A stretch of DNA of 64,000 bases from Nitratireductor pacificus pht-3B (GCF_000300335.1 NZ_AMRM01000001.1:186001-250000); one strand, 5' to 3'. Positions 17,207 to 25,914 are shown, counted from the stretch's first letter. The notes: generated from the letters alone by a model not told the origin. Program-made: numbers and translations.

Positions 17207-19606
17207 ATGGCTGCACAGGGCGTCACCGACCGGAAAGCCGACGGGCAGGGGGTCGGGGCTTCGCTTCTGCGTAAGGAGGATGACAGGCTCCTGCGCGGGC
17301 GTGGGCAGTTCGTCGCGGATATCCGGCTGCCCGGCATGAAGGATGTGGCTTTCGCGCGGTCGCCGCTTGCCCATGCGCGCGTCAACGGCGTGCGGGTGCC
17401 TGAAGCGCTGCGCGACCGCGTGGTCATCGCCGAGGACCTGAAGGACGTGAAGCCGATCCGCGCCGTCTCGGGGCTTGCCGGTTTCAAACCCTCCGACCAG
17501 CCGGTTCTGGCTTTCGAGAAGGTGCGGCAGGTGGGCGAGCTGCTCGCCATGTGCGTCGCCGACACCCGCGCCGAGGCCGAGGACATGGTCGAGGCGGTGG
17601 AACTCGATCTGGAGGAGCTGCCGGCGGTGCACGACATGCTTGCCGCCCGCAAGCCGGGTTCGGCGCTGCTGCATGAGGAGTGGGGCGACAACGTCTTCCT
17701 CGAGACCTTTGTCGATGTGAATTTCGAGGCGGCGCTCGATGCGCCGATCAAGGTGACGCGCGAGATCTCCACCGCGCGCCAGAGCATGGCGCCGATGGAA
17801 GGACGCGGCACGGTCGCCGTCTGGGACAACCGGATGGAGCAACTCGTGCTCTACACGGGCAGCCAGATGCCGCACATCGTGCGGACGGGGCTTGCCGAAT
17901 GCCTTGGCCTCGGCCAGCACCAGATCCGCATCGTCTCACCCGATGTCGGCGGCGGGTTTGGCTACAAGGGCATTCTCCTGCCGGAAGACATCTGCCTCAG
18001 CTGGTACGCCATGCGCTGCGGCCATCCGGTGCGCTGGATCGAGGACCGCCGCGAGCATCTGACGGCGGGCGCCAACTGCCGCGAGCATCACTACATCATC
18101 ACCGGCTATGCGGATCGCGACGGCAGGCTGCTCGGCATCGATTGTGAGGCGACGGTGGATTCGGGGGCCTATTCGTCCTACCCGTTCTCCGCCTGCCTGG
18201 AGGCGGCGCAGGTGGCGAGCATCCTGCCCGGTCCTTACGATTTCCCGTCCTATCGCTGCCGCACCTGGTCGGTGGCGACCAACAAGTGCCCGATCCTGCC
18301 CTATCGCGGCGTGGCGCGCACCGGGGTCTGCTACGCGATGGAGCTTGTGATGGACGCCATCGCCCGTGAGGCCGGGCTGGAACCGCACGAGGTGCGGCTG
18401 AAGAACCTGGTGCGGCCCGAGCAGATGCCGTTCGACAATATCACCAAGAAGCATTTCGACAGCGGCGACTATCCCGAAGCGCTGCGGCGTGCCATGGCGG
18501 CGGTCGACCTGCCGGCAATCCGCGCCCGGCAGGAGGCGGGCGAACCGGACGGGCGGCTGATCGGCGTCGGTCATGCCATCTATTGCGAACAGGGTGCACA
18601 CGGCACCTCCGTCTACGCGGGCTGGGGCATTCCCATGGTGCCCGGCCACGAACAGGCGACGGCGCGCATGACGCCCGATGGCGGCCTCGAGCTGCGCGTC
18701 GGCGTCCATTCGCACGGCCAGAGCATGGAAACGACGCTGCCGCAGATCGCCCATGAAATCCTCGGCATCGATGTCGCCAGGATCAAGCTGGTCCACGGCG
18801 ACACGGAGTACACGCCCTATTCGACGGGAAGCTGGGGGTCGCGCTGCGCGGTCATGGCCGGCGGCGCGGTGGCGACCGCCTCGCGCGAGATCGCCAAGCT
18901 CGCCAAGGGGATTGGCGCCCACCTCCTGCAGGCCAAGCCCGACCAGGTGGACCTGGTCGATGGCCGGGTGGTCGGGCCTTCCGGCAGCGTGTCCCTCGCC
19001 GAGATCGCCCACACCTGGTACCGGCTGCCGCAGAACCTGCCGGAGGGCGTCGATCCGCGCGGGCTGGAGGCGACCATCGGCCACAAGCCGGTGCGCGACA
19101 GCGGCACGTTCAGCTACGCGGCGCATGTGGCGGTCGTCGCCGTCGATCCGGAGATGGGCGACATCGAGATCCTCGACTACATCATCGTCGAGGACGGCGG
19201 AAAGCTGATCAACCCGATGGTGGTCGACGGGCAGATCTATGGCGGCCTGGCGCAGGGCATCGGCACGGCGCTCTACGAGGAGATGAACTTCGACGCCTCC
19301 GGCCAGCCGCTGGCATCGACCTTCGCCGACTATCTCCTGCCGGGACCGACCGAGGTGCCGGCGCCAAGGCTCGATCACATGGAGACGCTGGCGCCCTACA
19401 CCGAGTTCGGCGTCAAGGGCATCGGCGAGGGCGGGGCCATCGCGCCGCCGGCGGCGATCGGCAACGCCGTCAACGACGCGCTGAAGGGGCTGGGCGTCGA
19501 GCTGACGCAGACGCCGATGACGCCGCGCCGCGTGCTCGAGGCGATCGGCAAGGCAAGCAATGGGGCCGCATCCGTGAACGCCGGCGCGCAGGGAGAACTG
19601 GTTTGA
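17207..19606 (+). CDS. Xanthine dehydrogenase family molybdopterin-binding subunit (CoxL-like)
   Basis: This 799-residue catalytic subunit of a molybdenum hydroxylase inserts an oxygen from water into a C-H bond, typically of an N-heterocycle or aldehyde. It has the N-terminal RKEDDRLLRGRGQFVADI, the Mo-cofactor segments DVGGGFGYKG and VKGIGEGGAIAPPAAIGNAV with catalytic Glu741, and the active-site loop PYRGVART (about 365). The loop is neither the CO-dehydrogenase form I AYRCSFR nor the usual form II AYRGAGR, so it is not CO dehydrogenase and has unusual specificity residues. ATG 17207 follows GAGGAG by six bases. First gene of a CoxL-M-S(G) operon with the F420-regulon operator. It presumably hydroxylates the pathway substrate or an early intermediate. 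Confidence 0.88.
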   Translation: MAAQGVTDRKADGQGVGASLLRKEDDRLLRGRGQFVADIRLPGMKDVAFARSPLAHARVNGVRVPEALRDRVVIAEDLKDVKPIRAVSGLAGFKPSDQPVLAFEKVRQVGELLAMCVADTRAEAEDMVEAVELDLEELPAVHDMLAARKPGSALLHEEWGDNVFLETFVDVNFEAALDAPIKVTREISTARQSMAPMEGRGTVAVWDNRMEQLVLYTGSQMPHIVRTGLAECLGLGQHQIRIVSPDVGGGFGYKGILLPEDICLSWYAMRCGHPVRWIEDRREHLTAGANCREHHYIITGYADRDGRLLGIDCEATVDSGAYSSYPFSACLEAAQVASILPGPYDFPSYRCRTWSVATNKCPILPYRGVARTGVCYAMELVMDAIAREAGLEPHEVRLKNLVRPEQMPFDNITKKHFDSGDYPEALRRAMAAVDLPAIRARQEAGEPDGRLIGVGHAIYCEQGAHGTSVYAGWGIPMVPGHEQATARMTPDGGLELRVGVHSHGQSMETTLPQIAHEILGIDVARIKLVHGDTEYTPYSTGSWGSRCAVMAGGAVATASREIAKLAKGIGAHLLQAKPDQVDLVDGRVVGPSGSVSLAEIAHTWYRLPQNLPEGVDPRGLEATIGHKPVRDSGTFSYAAHVAVVAVDPEMGDIEILDYIIVEDGGKLINPMVVDGQIYGGLAQGIGTALYEEMNFDASGQPLASTFADYLLPGPTEVPAPRLDHMETLAPYTEFGVKGIGEGGAIAPPAAIGNAVNDALKGLGVELTQTPMTPRRVLEAIGKASNGAASVNAGAQGELV

Positions 19607-20442
19607 AACCCGTCAATTTCGACTATGCGCGGCCGAAGGACGTGGCGGATGTGCTGCCGCTGATCGCCGACGACAGCCGCACCGTGAAGATCATGGCCGG
19701 CGGCCAGTCGCTGGGGCCGATGCTCAACATGCGGCTGGTGCAGCCCGACCTGGTGGTGGATATCACCGGCATCGAGGAACTGCGGCAGGTGGAGGAAACC
19801 GCCGACGCCATCATCATCGGCGGCTGCATCACCCATGCCGACATCGAGGACCGGCGCGTTCCGGACGTGACGCGCGGCGCATTGCCGGCGGTGGCGGGCG
19901 GCATCGCCTACCGGGCGGTGCGCAACCGCGGCACGATCGGCGGAAGCATCACCCATGCGGATCCCTCGGCCGACTGGATATCGATCCTGTCGGCGCTGGG
20001 CGCGACGGTGACGCTGCGAGGCCCGGGGGGGAGCCGCAGCGTCGCCGTCGAGGACTACATGCTGGGCGCGCTGGAAGCGGATCTCCAGCCGGGCGAAATG
20101 CTGGTCTCCGTGACGGTTCCCAAGCTCGGCGCTTCCGCCCGCTGGGGCTATTACAAGAGTTGCCGCAAGACCGGCGAGTTCGCCCACGCCATCGGCGCCT
20201 TCCTGGTCGATCCGGAGCGGGGCGTCAGCCGCGCCGTCTTCGGCGCGACGGAAAGCCGGCCGATCATCGTCCCCGACGCGCGACGGCTTCTGGGCGAGGG
20301 GGCGGCCAGGGGATCGAACGGCGATTTCGACAGCCGGCTGGCGGGAGAACTGGTCGAGGCCGGCGGCATGAGCGATCCGATCGATCGCCAGATTCACGTC
20401 GTCGCATTGCGGCGCGCCATTCAGCAGGCAGGTTCGGCATGA
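19603..20442 (+). CDS. Xanthine dehydrogenase family FAD-binding subunit (CoxM-like)
   Basis: This 279-residue FAD subunit relays electrons out of the molybdenum hydroxylase. The two FAD signatures are AGGQSLGPMLNMRL (about 32-45) and TIGGSITHADPSADW (about 111-125). The start is TTG 19603, embedded in the stop of the large-subunit gene (TTGA), with GGGAGAA just before it. Translational coupling of the subunits is therefore tight. Confidence 0.92.
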   Translation: MKPVNFDYARPKDVADVLPLIADDSRTVKIMAGGQSLGPMLNMRLVQPDLVVDITGIEELRQVEETADAIIIGGCITHADIEDRRVPDVTRGALPAVAGGIAYRAVRNRGTIGGSITHADPSADWISILSALGATVTLRGPGGSRSVAVEDYMLGALEADLQPGEMLVSVTVPKLGASARWGYYKSCRKTGEFAHAIGAFLVDPERGVSRAVFGATESRPIIVPDARRLLGEGAARGSNGDFDSRLAGELVEAGGMSDPIDRQIHVVALRRAIQQAGSA

Positions 20443-21659
20443 GCATGATCCATCTCACAATCAACGGGAAACCGGTCGATGCGGCCTGCGAGCCACGCAC
20501 CCATCTGGCGGATTTCCTGCGTGAAACGAACGACCTCACCGGCACGCATATCGGTTGCGAGCACGGCGTCTGCGGCGCCTGCACGATCCTGGTCGACGGC
20601 GTTCCGACCCGCTCCTGCATCACCTTCGCGGCGGCCTGCGAAGGGGCCGAGGTGACGACGGTCGAGGGGCTCGACGAAGACGAGATCGCCAGGGAACTCC
20701 GCGCCGCCTTCTCGAAGGAGCACGGGCTGCAATGCGGCTACTGCACGCCGGGCATGCTGGTTTCCGCGCGCGACGTGGTGCTGCGGATGGATGCGCCGAG
20801 CGAGCACGACATCCGCGTCATCATGAGCGGCAATCTGTGCCGCTGCACAGGTTATGTGGGCATTGTCCGGGCGATCCAGGGCGTCATCGCCGACCGGCGC
20901 GCGCGCGGCATCGCGGCGATTCCCGATGGCGGACGCTCGCGGCTCGGCCCGGCCGGGTCGGGCAATGCTTCGGCGGCGCGCGCCGCCGCCGGTTCGGCCA
21001 AACCGTCTGCCGCCCCCGTGGCGAAGGCTGCGAGCCAGCAGCCGCGCGCGGCCGCGCGCAAGGATGACAACTGGAAGCCGCAGACCACGTTCGAGCAAAG
21101 CTTCACCGTGGCGCATCCCGCCGATGTGGTGTGGGACTTCTTCGGCAGGGTCGACGAAGTCGCCGCCTGCCTGCCCGGAGCGTCGCTGAACGGGGCGCCC
21201 GAGGACGGCCATGTGGAAGGCCAGATCAAGGTCAAGGTCGGACCAATCTCCGCCGAATTCCACGGCGCTGCCGACATCACCCGGGACGAGGCGACCCGCA
21301 CCGGCACCATTGACGGGACGGGCAAGGACAAGCGCAGCAATTCGGCGACGCGGGGGCAGATCCGTTATGCGGTGAAGGAAGCCGATGCGCCGGGGCAAAC
21401 GCGCGTCGATCTTTCCATCGGCTTCACCCTGTCGGGGGTGCTGGCCCAGTTCAGCCGTTCGGGCCTCGTGCAGGATGTCGCCAACCGTCTGATCGGCGTG
21501 TTCGTCCAGAACCTGGAGGCCAGGCTCACGCACCAGGCGGATGGCGGCAGTGCCGATTCCGCTCCGGTGGCCGCCGAGTTCAATGCCGGGTCGCTGATGT
21601 CTTCGGTCATCATCGGCCAGTTCAAACAGCTTTTCGCGCGGCTCTTCCGGCGGAAATAG
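20439..21659 (+). CDS. 2Fe-2S subunit of molybdenum hydroxylase fused to a CoxG/SRPBCC domain
   Basis: This 406-residue protein has two parts. Residues 1-165 are a CoxS-type ferredoxin with the plant-type cluster motif CEHGVCGACTILVDG and the second cluster motif CGYCTPG ... CRCTGY. A low-complexity Ala/Pro/Ser linker (about 170-205) follows. Residues about 210-406 are a CoxG-like SRPBCC domain (FTVAHPADVVWDFFGRVDEV, CLPGASL, KVGPISAEFHGAA) ending in a basic amphipathic tail. Free CoxS is about 165 residues, so this is a fusion. In carboxydotrophs separate CoxG is linked to membrane attachment of the enzyme, and recent work implicates it in quinone delivery; the fusion may tether this hydroxylase at the membrane (inference). 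ATG 20439 overlaps the FAD-subunit stop. Confidence 0.87.
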   Translation: MSMIHLTINGKPVDAACEPRTHLADFLRETNDLTGTHIGCEHGVCGACTILVDGVPTRSCITFAAACEGAEVTTVEGLDEDEIARELRAAFSKEHGLQCGYCTPGMLVSARDVVLRMDAPSEHDIRVIMSGNLCRCTGYVGIVRAIQGVIADRRARGIAAIPDGGRSRLGPAGSGNASAARAAAGSAKPSAAPVAKAASQQPRAAARKDDNWKPQTTFEQSFTVAHPADVVWDFFGRVDEVAACLPGASLNGAPEDGHVEGQIKVKVGPISAEFHGAADITRDEATRTGTIDGTGKDKRSNSATRGQIRYAVKEADAPGQTRVDLSIGFTLSGVLAQFSRSGLVQDVANRLIGVFVQNLEARLTHQADGGSADSAPVAAEFNAGSLMSSVIIGQFKQLFARLFRRK

Positions 21660-21874
21660 AGCGGGCTGGCAAGGTTTCGATGCCTATGCGCCGCCGGTCT
21701 GGCGGCGCTGTTCGCCCTGTCGACCGTGATTAGCGGTGCACAAATACTGCATAACCCTGCGGAATGACCATCACCGGTTGCGCCCGGGCGGAATTCATTA
21801 TCAATTCAATGCAATCCGCTAAGGTGCCGAAGCCGGCACTGGTACTTTCATTCTATTTACCGTACATATGGACC

Positions 21875-22651
21875 ATGAAAAAACTTTCGTCCCTTTACGA
21901 TCGCAGCAGGATCCCTCTCTACATCCAGGTCGCCTCGGTGATGCGGCAGCGGATCGAGACCGGCCATTGGGTGGAAGGCGACAAGATCTCGACGCTGGAA
22001 GAGCTCGAGGCCGAATTCGGCGTGGCCCGGGTGACCATCCGCCAGGCGATCGAACTGCTGCGCGACGAGGGACTGGTGGACGCCCAGCAGGGGCGCGGAA
22101 CCTTCGTTTCGGGCAAGCCCAAGCACAATCGCTGGCTGAACCTGGCGAACGACTTCGAAACGATGATCTCGCTGGTCAAGGACAATGTGCTCGAGCGCGT
22201 CCACATCGAGGAGAACGTCGTCCTGCCGGACCTCGACGAAAGCGAGGGGACGGCGGCGGCGGAGTACACCTTCCTGCGCAGCGTCCAGTACAATGACGGC
22301 GAGCCGTTCTCCGTCGTCAACCTGCATCTGGCGCAGGACCTGTTCTCGCGCGACCGGCAGCGCTTCACCCATTCGGCGGCGCTGCCGAGCATCGTCGAGA
22401 TGAAGGATCTGAAGATCGTTCATGCGCACCAGACGCTGACCATCGGGGTCGCCGATCCCGAGACCGCCGATCTCCTGAAGATCGGCCTCGGCGAGCCGAC
22501 GGCCGATTGCAGGCTGGTTCTGGTCGATGACGGAGGCGTCGCCATCTATGTGGCGAACATCCATTATCACAAGGATTGCTTTGCCTTGCGCGTGGATCTT
22601 CTGAAAAAGAGTCCGGTCGCCAATGCGTCGCGCGGGCTGGAAACCGCCTAG
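21875..22651 (+). CDS. GntR family (HutC/UTRA) transcriptional regulator
   Basis: This 258-residue regulator has an N-terminal winged helix (IPLYIQVASVMRQRIETGHW, FGVARVTIRQAIELL, GLVDAQQGRGTFVS) and a C-terminal UTRA ligand-binding domain of the HutC subfamily. ATG 21875 is chosen because family members start just before the LYxQ segment. An upstream in-frame ATG (21764) would add a non-homologous 37 residues, and no strong ribosome-binding site marks either. It lies directly after the molybdenum hydroxylase operon and is the best candidate to bind the five TACTA-N4-TAGTA operators, with a pathway substrate or intermediate as effector (inference). Its own upstream region has only a doubtful match. 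Confidence 0.88.
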   Translation: MKKLSSLYDRSRIPLYIQVASVMRQRIETGHWVEGDKISTLEELEAEFGVARVTIRQAIELLRDEGLVDAQQGRGTFVSGKPKHNRWLNLANDFETMISLVKDNVLERVHIEENVVLPDLDESEGTAAAEYTFLRSVQYNDGEPFSVVNLHLAQDLFSRDRQRFTHSAALPSIVEMKDLKIVHAHQTLTIGVADPETADLLKIGLGEPTADCRLVLVDDGGVAIYVANIHYHKDCFALRVDLLKKSPVANASRGLETA

Positions 22652-22712
22652 ACCGATCTGGCGCCTTATCGGGACGCCGAACCAATCACGCTCATTGTTC
22701 TCCGATGATCGG

Positions 22713-22740
22713 GAGGCCGGGAGGTTTGCCTCCCGGCCTC
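22713..22740. terminator. Bidirectional hairpin between gntR-type gene and dal
   Basis: Perfect 12-bp inverted repeat GAGGCCGGGAGG / CCTCCCGGCCTC with loop TTTG, lying between the convergent ends of the GntR gene and the ammonia-lyase gene. There is no T-run on either side. Its position and strength suggest a shared transcript end. Confidence 0.6.
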
Positions 22741-22744
22741 AACC

Positions 22745-23938
22745 TTATGCCATCGCGAGCAGTTCCTCGGGTGCCGAGCCGACGATCGCTTCGTAGCGGC
22801 CCTTGTCGGTCGCGCCTTCCGTGTTGATGAGGAAGATGCGGGACTGGGCGTCGATGCCGAGGCGCGCCCGCATTTCGGGATCCTCTGCCGCCTTCAGGAA
22901 GCCCGCCAGTCCGGCGCCGCCACTTTCGCCGGCCACGACCGCCGGATCGCCGGCAGCCGGGCGCGCCAGGCGTCGCATGGTCGCGGCGGCGTCATCCTCG
23001 CCGATGATCATGAAATCGTCAGCCTTGCGCGACAGGATGCGCCATGCGACGAGCGACGGCTCGTAGCATTCGAGCATCGCCATGATGGTCGGCTCGTTAT
23101 GCGCGACCTTGACGGGATGACCGGCCTTCGCCGTCTCGAAGATGCAGGCGGCGCGATCGGGCTCGACAACGATGAAGCGGGGGCGGTCCTTGCCGTAAAG
23201 GATGTCGAAATGCCCCGCGACGGCCGCCGCAAGGCCGCCGACGCCGGCCTGTATGAACACATGGGTCGGGGTCTGGGGAAGGGCTGCCGCCGCTTCGCTC
23301 AGCATCGAGGTGTAGCCCTGCATGACCAGCGCCGGGATGCGCTCGTATCCGGGCCAGGACGTGTCGGAAACGACGATCCAGCCCATTTCGGCGCAGCGGC
23401 GCTCGGCTTCGACCACGGAATCGTCATAGGTGCCGTCGACCCGGATCATGTCGGCGCCGAAGGCCGCGATGGCCGCGACGCGTTCGTCCGACACGCCCGA
23501 GTGAACGAAGATGGCGGCCTTGGCGCCGACCAGGCGGGCGCCCGCCGCGACGGATTTGCCATGATTGCCGTCGGTCGCGCAGCCGAACGTCATGCGGGAC
23601 GCGATCTCGCGCACGGCCGGCGATTGCAGTTCGGCGATGTCGACCGGCAGGCCCAGCTTGCGCTCGGCTTCCTCCAGCACCAGGCGGATGACGGCATAGG
23701 AACCGCCAAGCGCCTTGAAGCTGTTGAGGCCGAGGCGATGGCTTTCATCCTTGACGTGGATGGCGGCGACCTCCGTTTCCCGGGCGAGCCCGGCCAGGGA
23801 ATGCAGGGGCGTCGGCTTGTGGTTCGGCCGGTAGGTCAGGAAGCGCGAGACGGTTCTGGCCTCGGCGATGCTCAGGGTGTCGGCGTCGGCCTGGTCCAGC
23901 GGGAGACCGTGGTCAGGGTGAGTGTTGGCGATCAGCAC
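22745..23938 (-). CDS. dal: Diaminopropionate ammonia-lyase (YgeX-like)
   Basis: This 397-residue fold-type II PLP enzyme is predicted to convert 2,3-diaminopropionate to pyruvate and two ammonia. The PLP lysine is Lys75 in LNSFKALGGSYA, followed by the ATDGNHGKSVA loop, FIQAGVGGLAAAVAGHF and GESGGAGLAGF. The KDESHRLGLNSFKALGG text and the length near 400 residues fit diaminopropionate ammonia-lyase better than threonine dehydratase. The start is GTG 23938 with a strong AAGGAGGA before it. It is divergent from an Lrp-type gene that probably controls it. In E. coli the homologue YgeX lies beside an M20 hydrolase and xanthine dehydrogenase genes; both types also occur in this window. Confidence 0.85.
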   Translation of the reverse strand: MLIANTHPDHGLPLDQADADTLSIAEARTVSRFLTYRPNHKPTPLHSLAGLARETEVAAIHVKDESHRLGLNSFKALGGSYAVIRLVLEEAERKLGLPVDIAELQSPAVREIASRMTFGCATDGNHGKSVAAGARLVGAKAAIFVHSGVSDERVAAIAAFGADMIRVDGTYDDSVVEAERRCAEMGWIVVSDTSWPGYERIPALVMQGYTSMLSEAAAALPQTPTHVFIQAGVGGLAAAVAGHFDILYGKDRPRFIVVEPDRAACIFETAKAGHPVKVAHNEPTIMAMLECYEPSLVAWRILSRKADDFMIIGEDDAAATMRRLARPAAGDPAVVAGESGGAGLAGFLKAAEDPEMRARLGIDAQSRIFLINTEGATDKGRYEAIVGSAPEELLAMA

Positions 23939-24044
23939 GGAATCCTCCTTGATGGTGTTTCTGAAAATATATTGCGTTTGATGGACGTTGTTGCTTCTAT
24001 ATCGGGGGTAGTGATGAAATTATTTTGCAAATTTGGGCGGTGTC

Positions 24045-24533
24045 ATGCGTGATTCATCAGAAGGTGGCCGGCTCGATTCCTTCGACCTGGCGATCCTCGA
24101 CATCCTGCAAAAGGACAATGGCACGCCGCAGCGGGTCATCGGCGAGAAGGTCAATCTTTCCTCGGCGGCGGTGCACCGCCGCATTCGCCGCATGCAGGAG
24201 GAGGGGGTCATCGTCGGCAATTACGCCGTCGTCGATCCGCTCCGGGTCGGGCTTCCGTTCACGGTCGTCGTGGAGGTGCATGTGGAGAGCGAGCGGCTCG
24301 ACCTTCTCGATGCCGCCAAGCGCAGCTTCGCAGGGGATCCGCAGGTGCAGCAATGCTACTACGTGACCGGCGAGGCGGATTTCGTGCTGATCGTCACCGT
24401 GCCCTCGATGAGCGCCTACGAGGCCCTGACGCGGCGACTCTTCTTCGGCAACAACAACGTCAAGAAGTTCCGCACGCTGGTGGTGATGGACCGCATCAAG
24501 ACGGGGCTCGCGGTGACGCTCGACGACGCTTGA
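24045..24533 (+). CDS. Lrp/AsnC family transcriptional regulator
   Basis: This 162-residue regulator has an N-terminal helix-turn-helix (LDSFDLAILDILQKDNGTPQ, SSAAVHRRIRRMQEEGVI) and a C-terminal RAM ligand-binding domain (VQQCYYVTGEADFVLIVTVPS). ATG 24045 is used; TTG 24033 is the in-frame alternative and no strong ribosome-binding site is visible. It is divergent from dal with about 105 bases of AT-rich DNA between them, the usual arrangement for Lrp-type activators of an amino-acid catabolic gene. The effector may be diaminopropionate or a related amino acid (inference). Confidence 0.9.
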   Translation: MRDSSEGGRLDSFDLAILDILQKDNGTPQRVIGEKVNLSSAAVHRRIRRMQEEGVIVGNYAVVDPLRVGLPFTVVVEVHVESERLDLLDAAKRSFAGDPQVQQCYYVTGEADFVLIVTVPSMSAYEALTRRLFFGNNNVKKFRTLVVMDRIKTGLAVTLDDA

Positions 24534-24559
24534 AAAAAAACCCGGCCAGAAGGCCGGGT
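24533..24559 (-). terminator. Intrinsic terminator of the binding-protein gene
   Basis: On the minus strand: stem ACCCGGCC / GGCCGGGT with a four-base loop, followed by eight T. It lies 67 bases beyond the stop of the binding-protein gene and touches the last base of the converging lrp-type gene. Confidence 0.85.
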
Positions 24560-24625
24560 CAGTTGGTGGGAGATGCATCCCGCCAGCGTGCTGGACCAGC
24601 GCCGCTGACGGGCTCCTACGCCGGA

Positions 24626-25780
24626 TCAGGAACCGGCGAGTTCGATCTTGCCATCGACGATCTTGATGAGCGTGCCGTTGGTCATGTACTGGCCGCTTTC
24701 GCGTCCTTCGGGACCATCCTTGGTGAAGGTCACCGTGCCATTGAGGGCAGGGACTTCGATCTGCCACAGCGCGTCCTTGATTGCCTCCGGCTCGGCCTTG
24801 CCGGCCTTCTCGATGGCGGCGGTGATGACCTTGATGCCGTCATAGCCGCGATAGCTTTCCGTCAGGCCGGCCTTGTTGTGGCCGGCTTTTTCCCAGGCCG
24901 CGATGAAGGCTTCGGCCTGATCGGGGTGAGCGGTCTTCTCCGGGACCCAGGGAGCGAAGAACACCATGTGCTGGGTGTTGTTTGCAGCGGCGCCCGCCTG
25001 GTCGACCAGTTGGTCGGGGTTCTGCGAGCCGCCGGTGGTGACGATCTTCTTGGTGATGCCGAGGGCCGCGGCCTGCTTGAGGAGGAGGGTCAGCTGCTCG
25101 ACAGCGGTCGTCACGATGATGGTGTCGGAATCCGACGCCTTGATCTTGGAGAGCTGAGCGCTGAGATCCTGCGCGCCCTGATCCATCATCTCGGTCAGGC
25201 CGACCTCGATGCCTTCCTTGCCGAGCGCCTCGGAGAAGTCGCTGACGGTGCCGATGCCCCAGTCATTGTTGATGGCGAGGAAGTCGACCTTCTTGATGTC
25301 GAGCTGCGGCAGGTACTTCTTGAACAGTTCGGCCTCGACCCAGGACGGCGGCGAGATGCGGAAGACATAGGGGTTGCCCTGCTTGGTGATCTTCGACGAC
25401 GACGACGTCTCGACCAGCATCGGCACCTGGTACTGCATCAGCTTGGGCATGGCGGCGAGCGTCAGGCTGGAGCCCCATGCGCCCATCATCACGGGAACCT
25501 TGTCGCTGACGATGAGCTTCTCCGCCACGGCGGCAGCTTCCGTCGGGTTGCTCTTGTTGTCCTCGATGACGAGCTCGATCTGCTCGCCGAGCACACCGCC
25601 ATTGGCGTTGATCTCCTCGACGGCCAGCTTTGCGCCATCGACGATGTAGGTACCCGAGGCGGCGAAGGGTCCGGTCAGCGGCTGATTGACGCCGATCTTG
25701 ATCGGATCGGCATAAGCGAGGCTCGAAACCGCCAGCAGCAGCGAGGCGGTAATCGCGGAAAGACGTGCGGATTTAACCAA
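24626..25780 (-). CDS. ABC transporter substrate-binding protein (LivK/HAAT type)
   Basis: This 384-residue periplasmic binding protein begins with a clear signal peptide (ARLSAITASLLLAVSSLAYA, cleavage before DPIKIG). Type I periplasmic-binding fold features follow: IKIGVNQPLTGPFAASG, GAKLAVEEINANGGVLG, VPVMMGAWGSSLTLAAMP, QGNPYVFRISPP and AINNDWGIG. These are typical of branched-chain-amino-acid or aromatic-acid binding proteins. The start is TTG 25780 with GGAGGAG seven bases upstream. It is monocistronic, carries the F420-regulon operator, and has no permease beside it, so it probably serves the livM-G-F transporter at the left edge. It ends at a strong terminator. Confidence 0.9.
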   Translation of the reverse strand: MVKSARLSAITASLLLAVSSLAYADPIKIGVNQPLTGPFAASGTYIVDGAKLAVEEINANGGVLGEQIELVIEDNKSNPTEAAAVAEKLIVSDKVPVMMGAWGSSLTLAAMPKLMQYQVPMLVETSSSSKITKQGNPYVFRISPPSWVEAELFKKYLPQLDIKKVDFLAINNDWGIGTVSDFSEALGKEGIEVGLTEMMDQGAQDLSAQLSKIKASDSDTIIVTTAVEQLTLLLKQAAALGITKKIVTTGGSQNPDQLVDQAGAAANNTQHMVFFAPWVPEKTAHPDQAEAFIAAWEKAGHNKAGLTESYRGYDGIKVITAAIEKAGKAEPEAIKDALWQIEVPALNGTVTFTKDGPEGRESGQYMTNGTLIKIVDGKIELAGS

Positions 25781-25890
25781 TGTTTTCTCCTCCAGAGTGA
25801 GTCAGCTCTACTGCTCGGACGTCACTGGCGACAAGGGCTGGTTGTTATAGAGTGCCTCGCCAAGGTAGGGACAGGAACCAGCAGTGTTCA

Positions 25891-25914
25891 TATTGTACTA
25901 ACATTAGTATGATA
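25891..25914. promoter_or_regulatory. F420-regulon operator, copy 5 (between binding-protein gene and pcm-like gene)
   Basis: TATTGTACTA-ACAT-TAGTATGATA matches the shared operator at 18 of 20 arm positions with a perfect TACTA-N4-TAGTA core. It lies 110 bases upstream of the binding-protein start on the minus strand and 183 bases before the divergent methyltransferase gene, so it could control both. Confidence 0.7.

Noticed and set aside
17207-21659. Interpretation of the coxLMS-like operon as CO dehydrogenase
   Set aside because: The active-site loop lacks the form I CODH AYRCSFR motif and the subunit order is L-M-S rather than M-S-L; other substrate more likely.
21852-21876. Possible sixth copy of the regulon operator before the GntR gene (TATTTACCG ... 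TATGGACC)
   Set aside because: Resembles the left arm only with a gap, and the right half does not fit the dyad; too weak to claim autoregulation.
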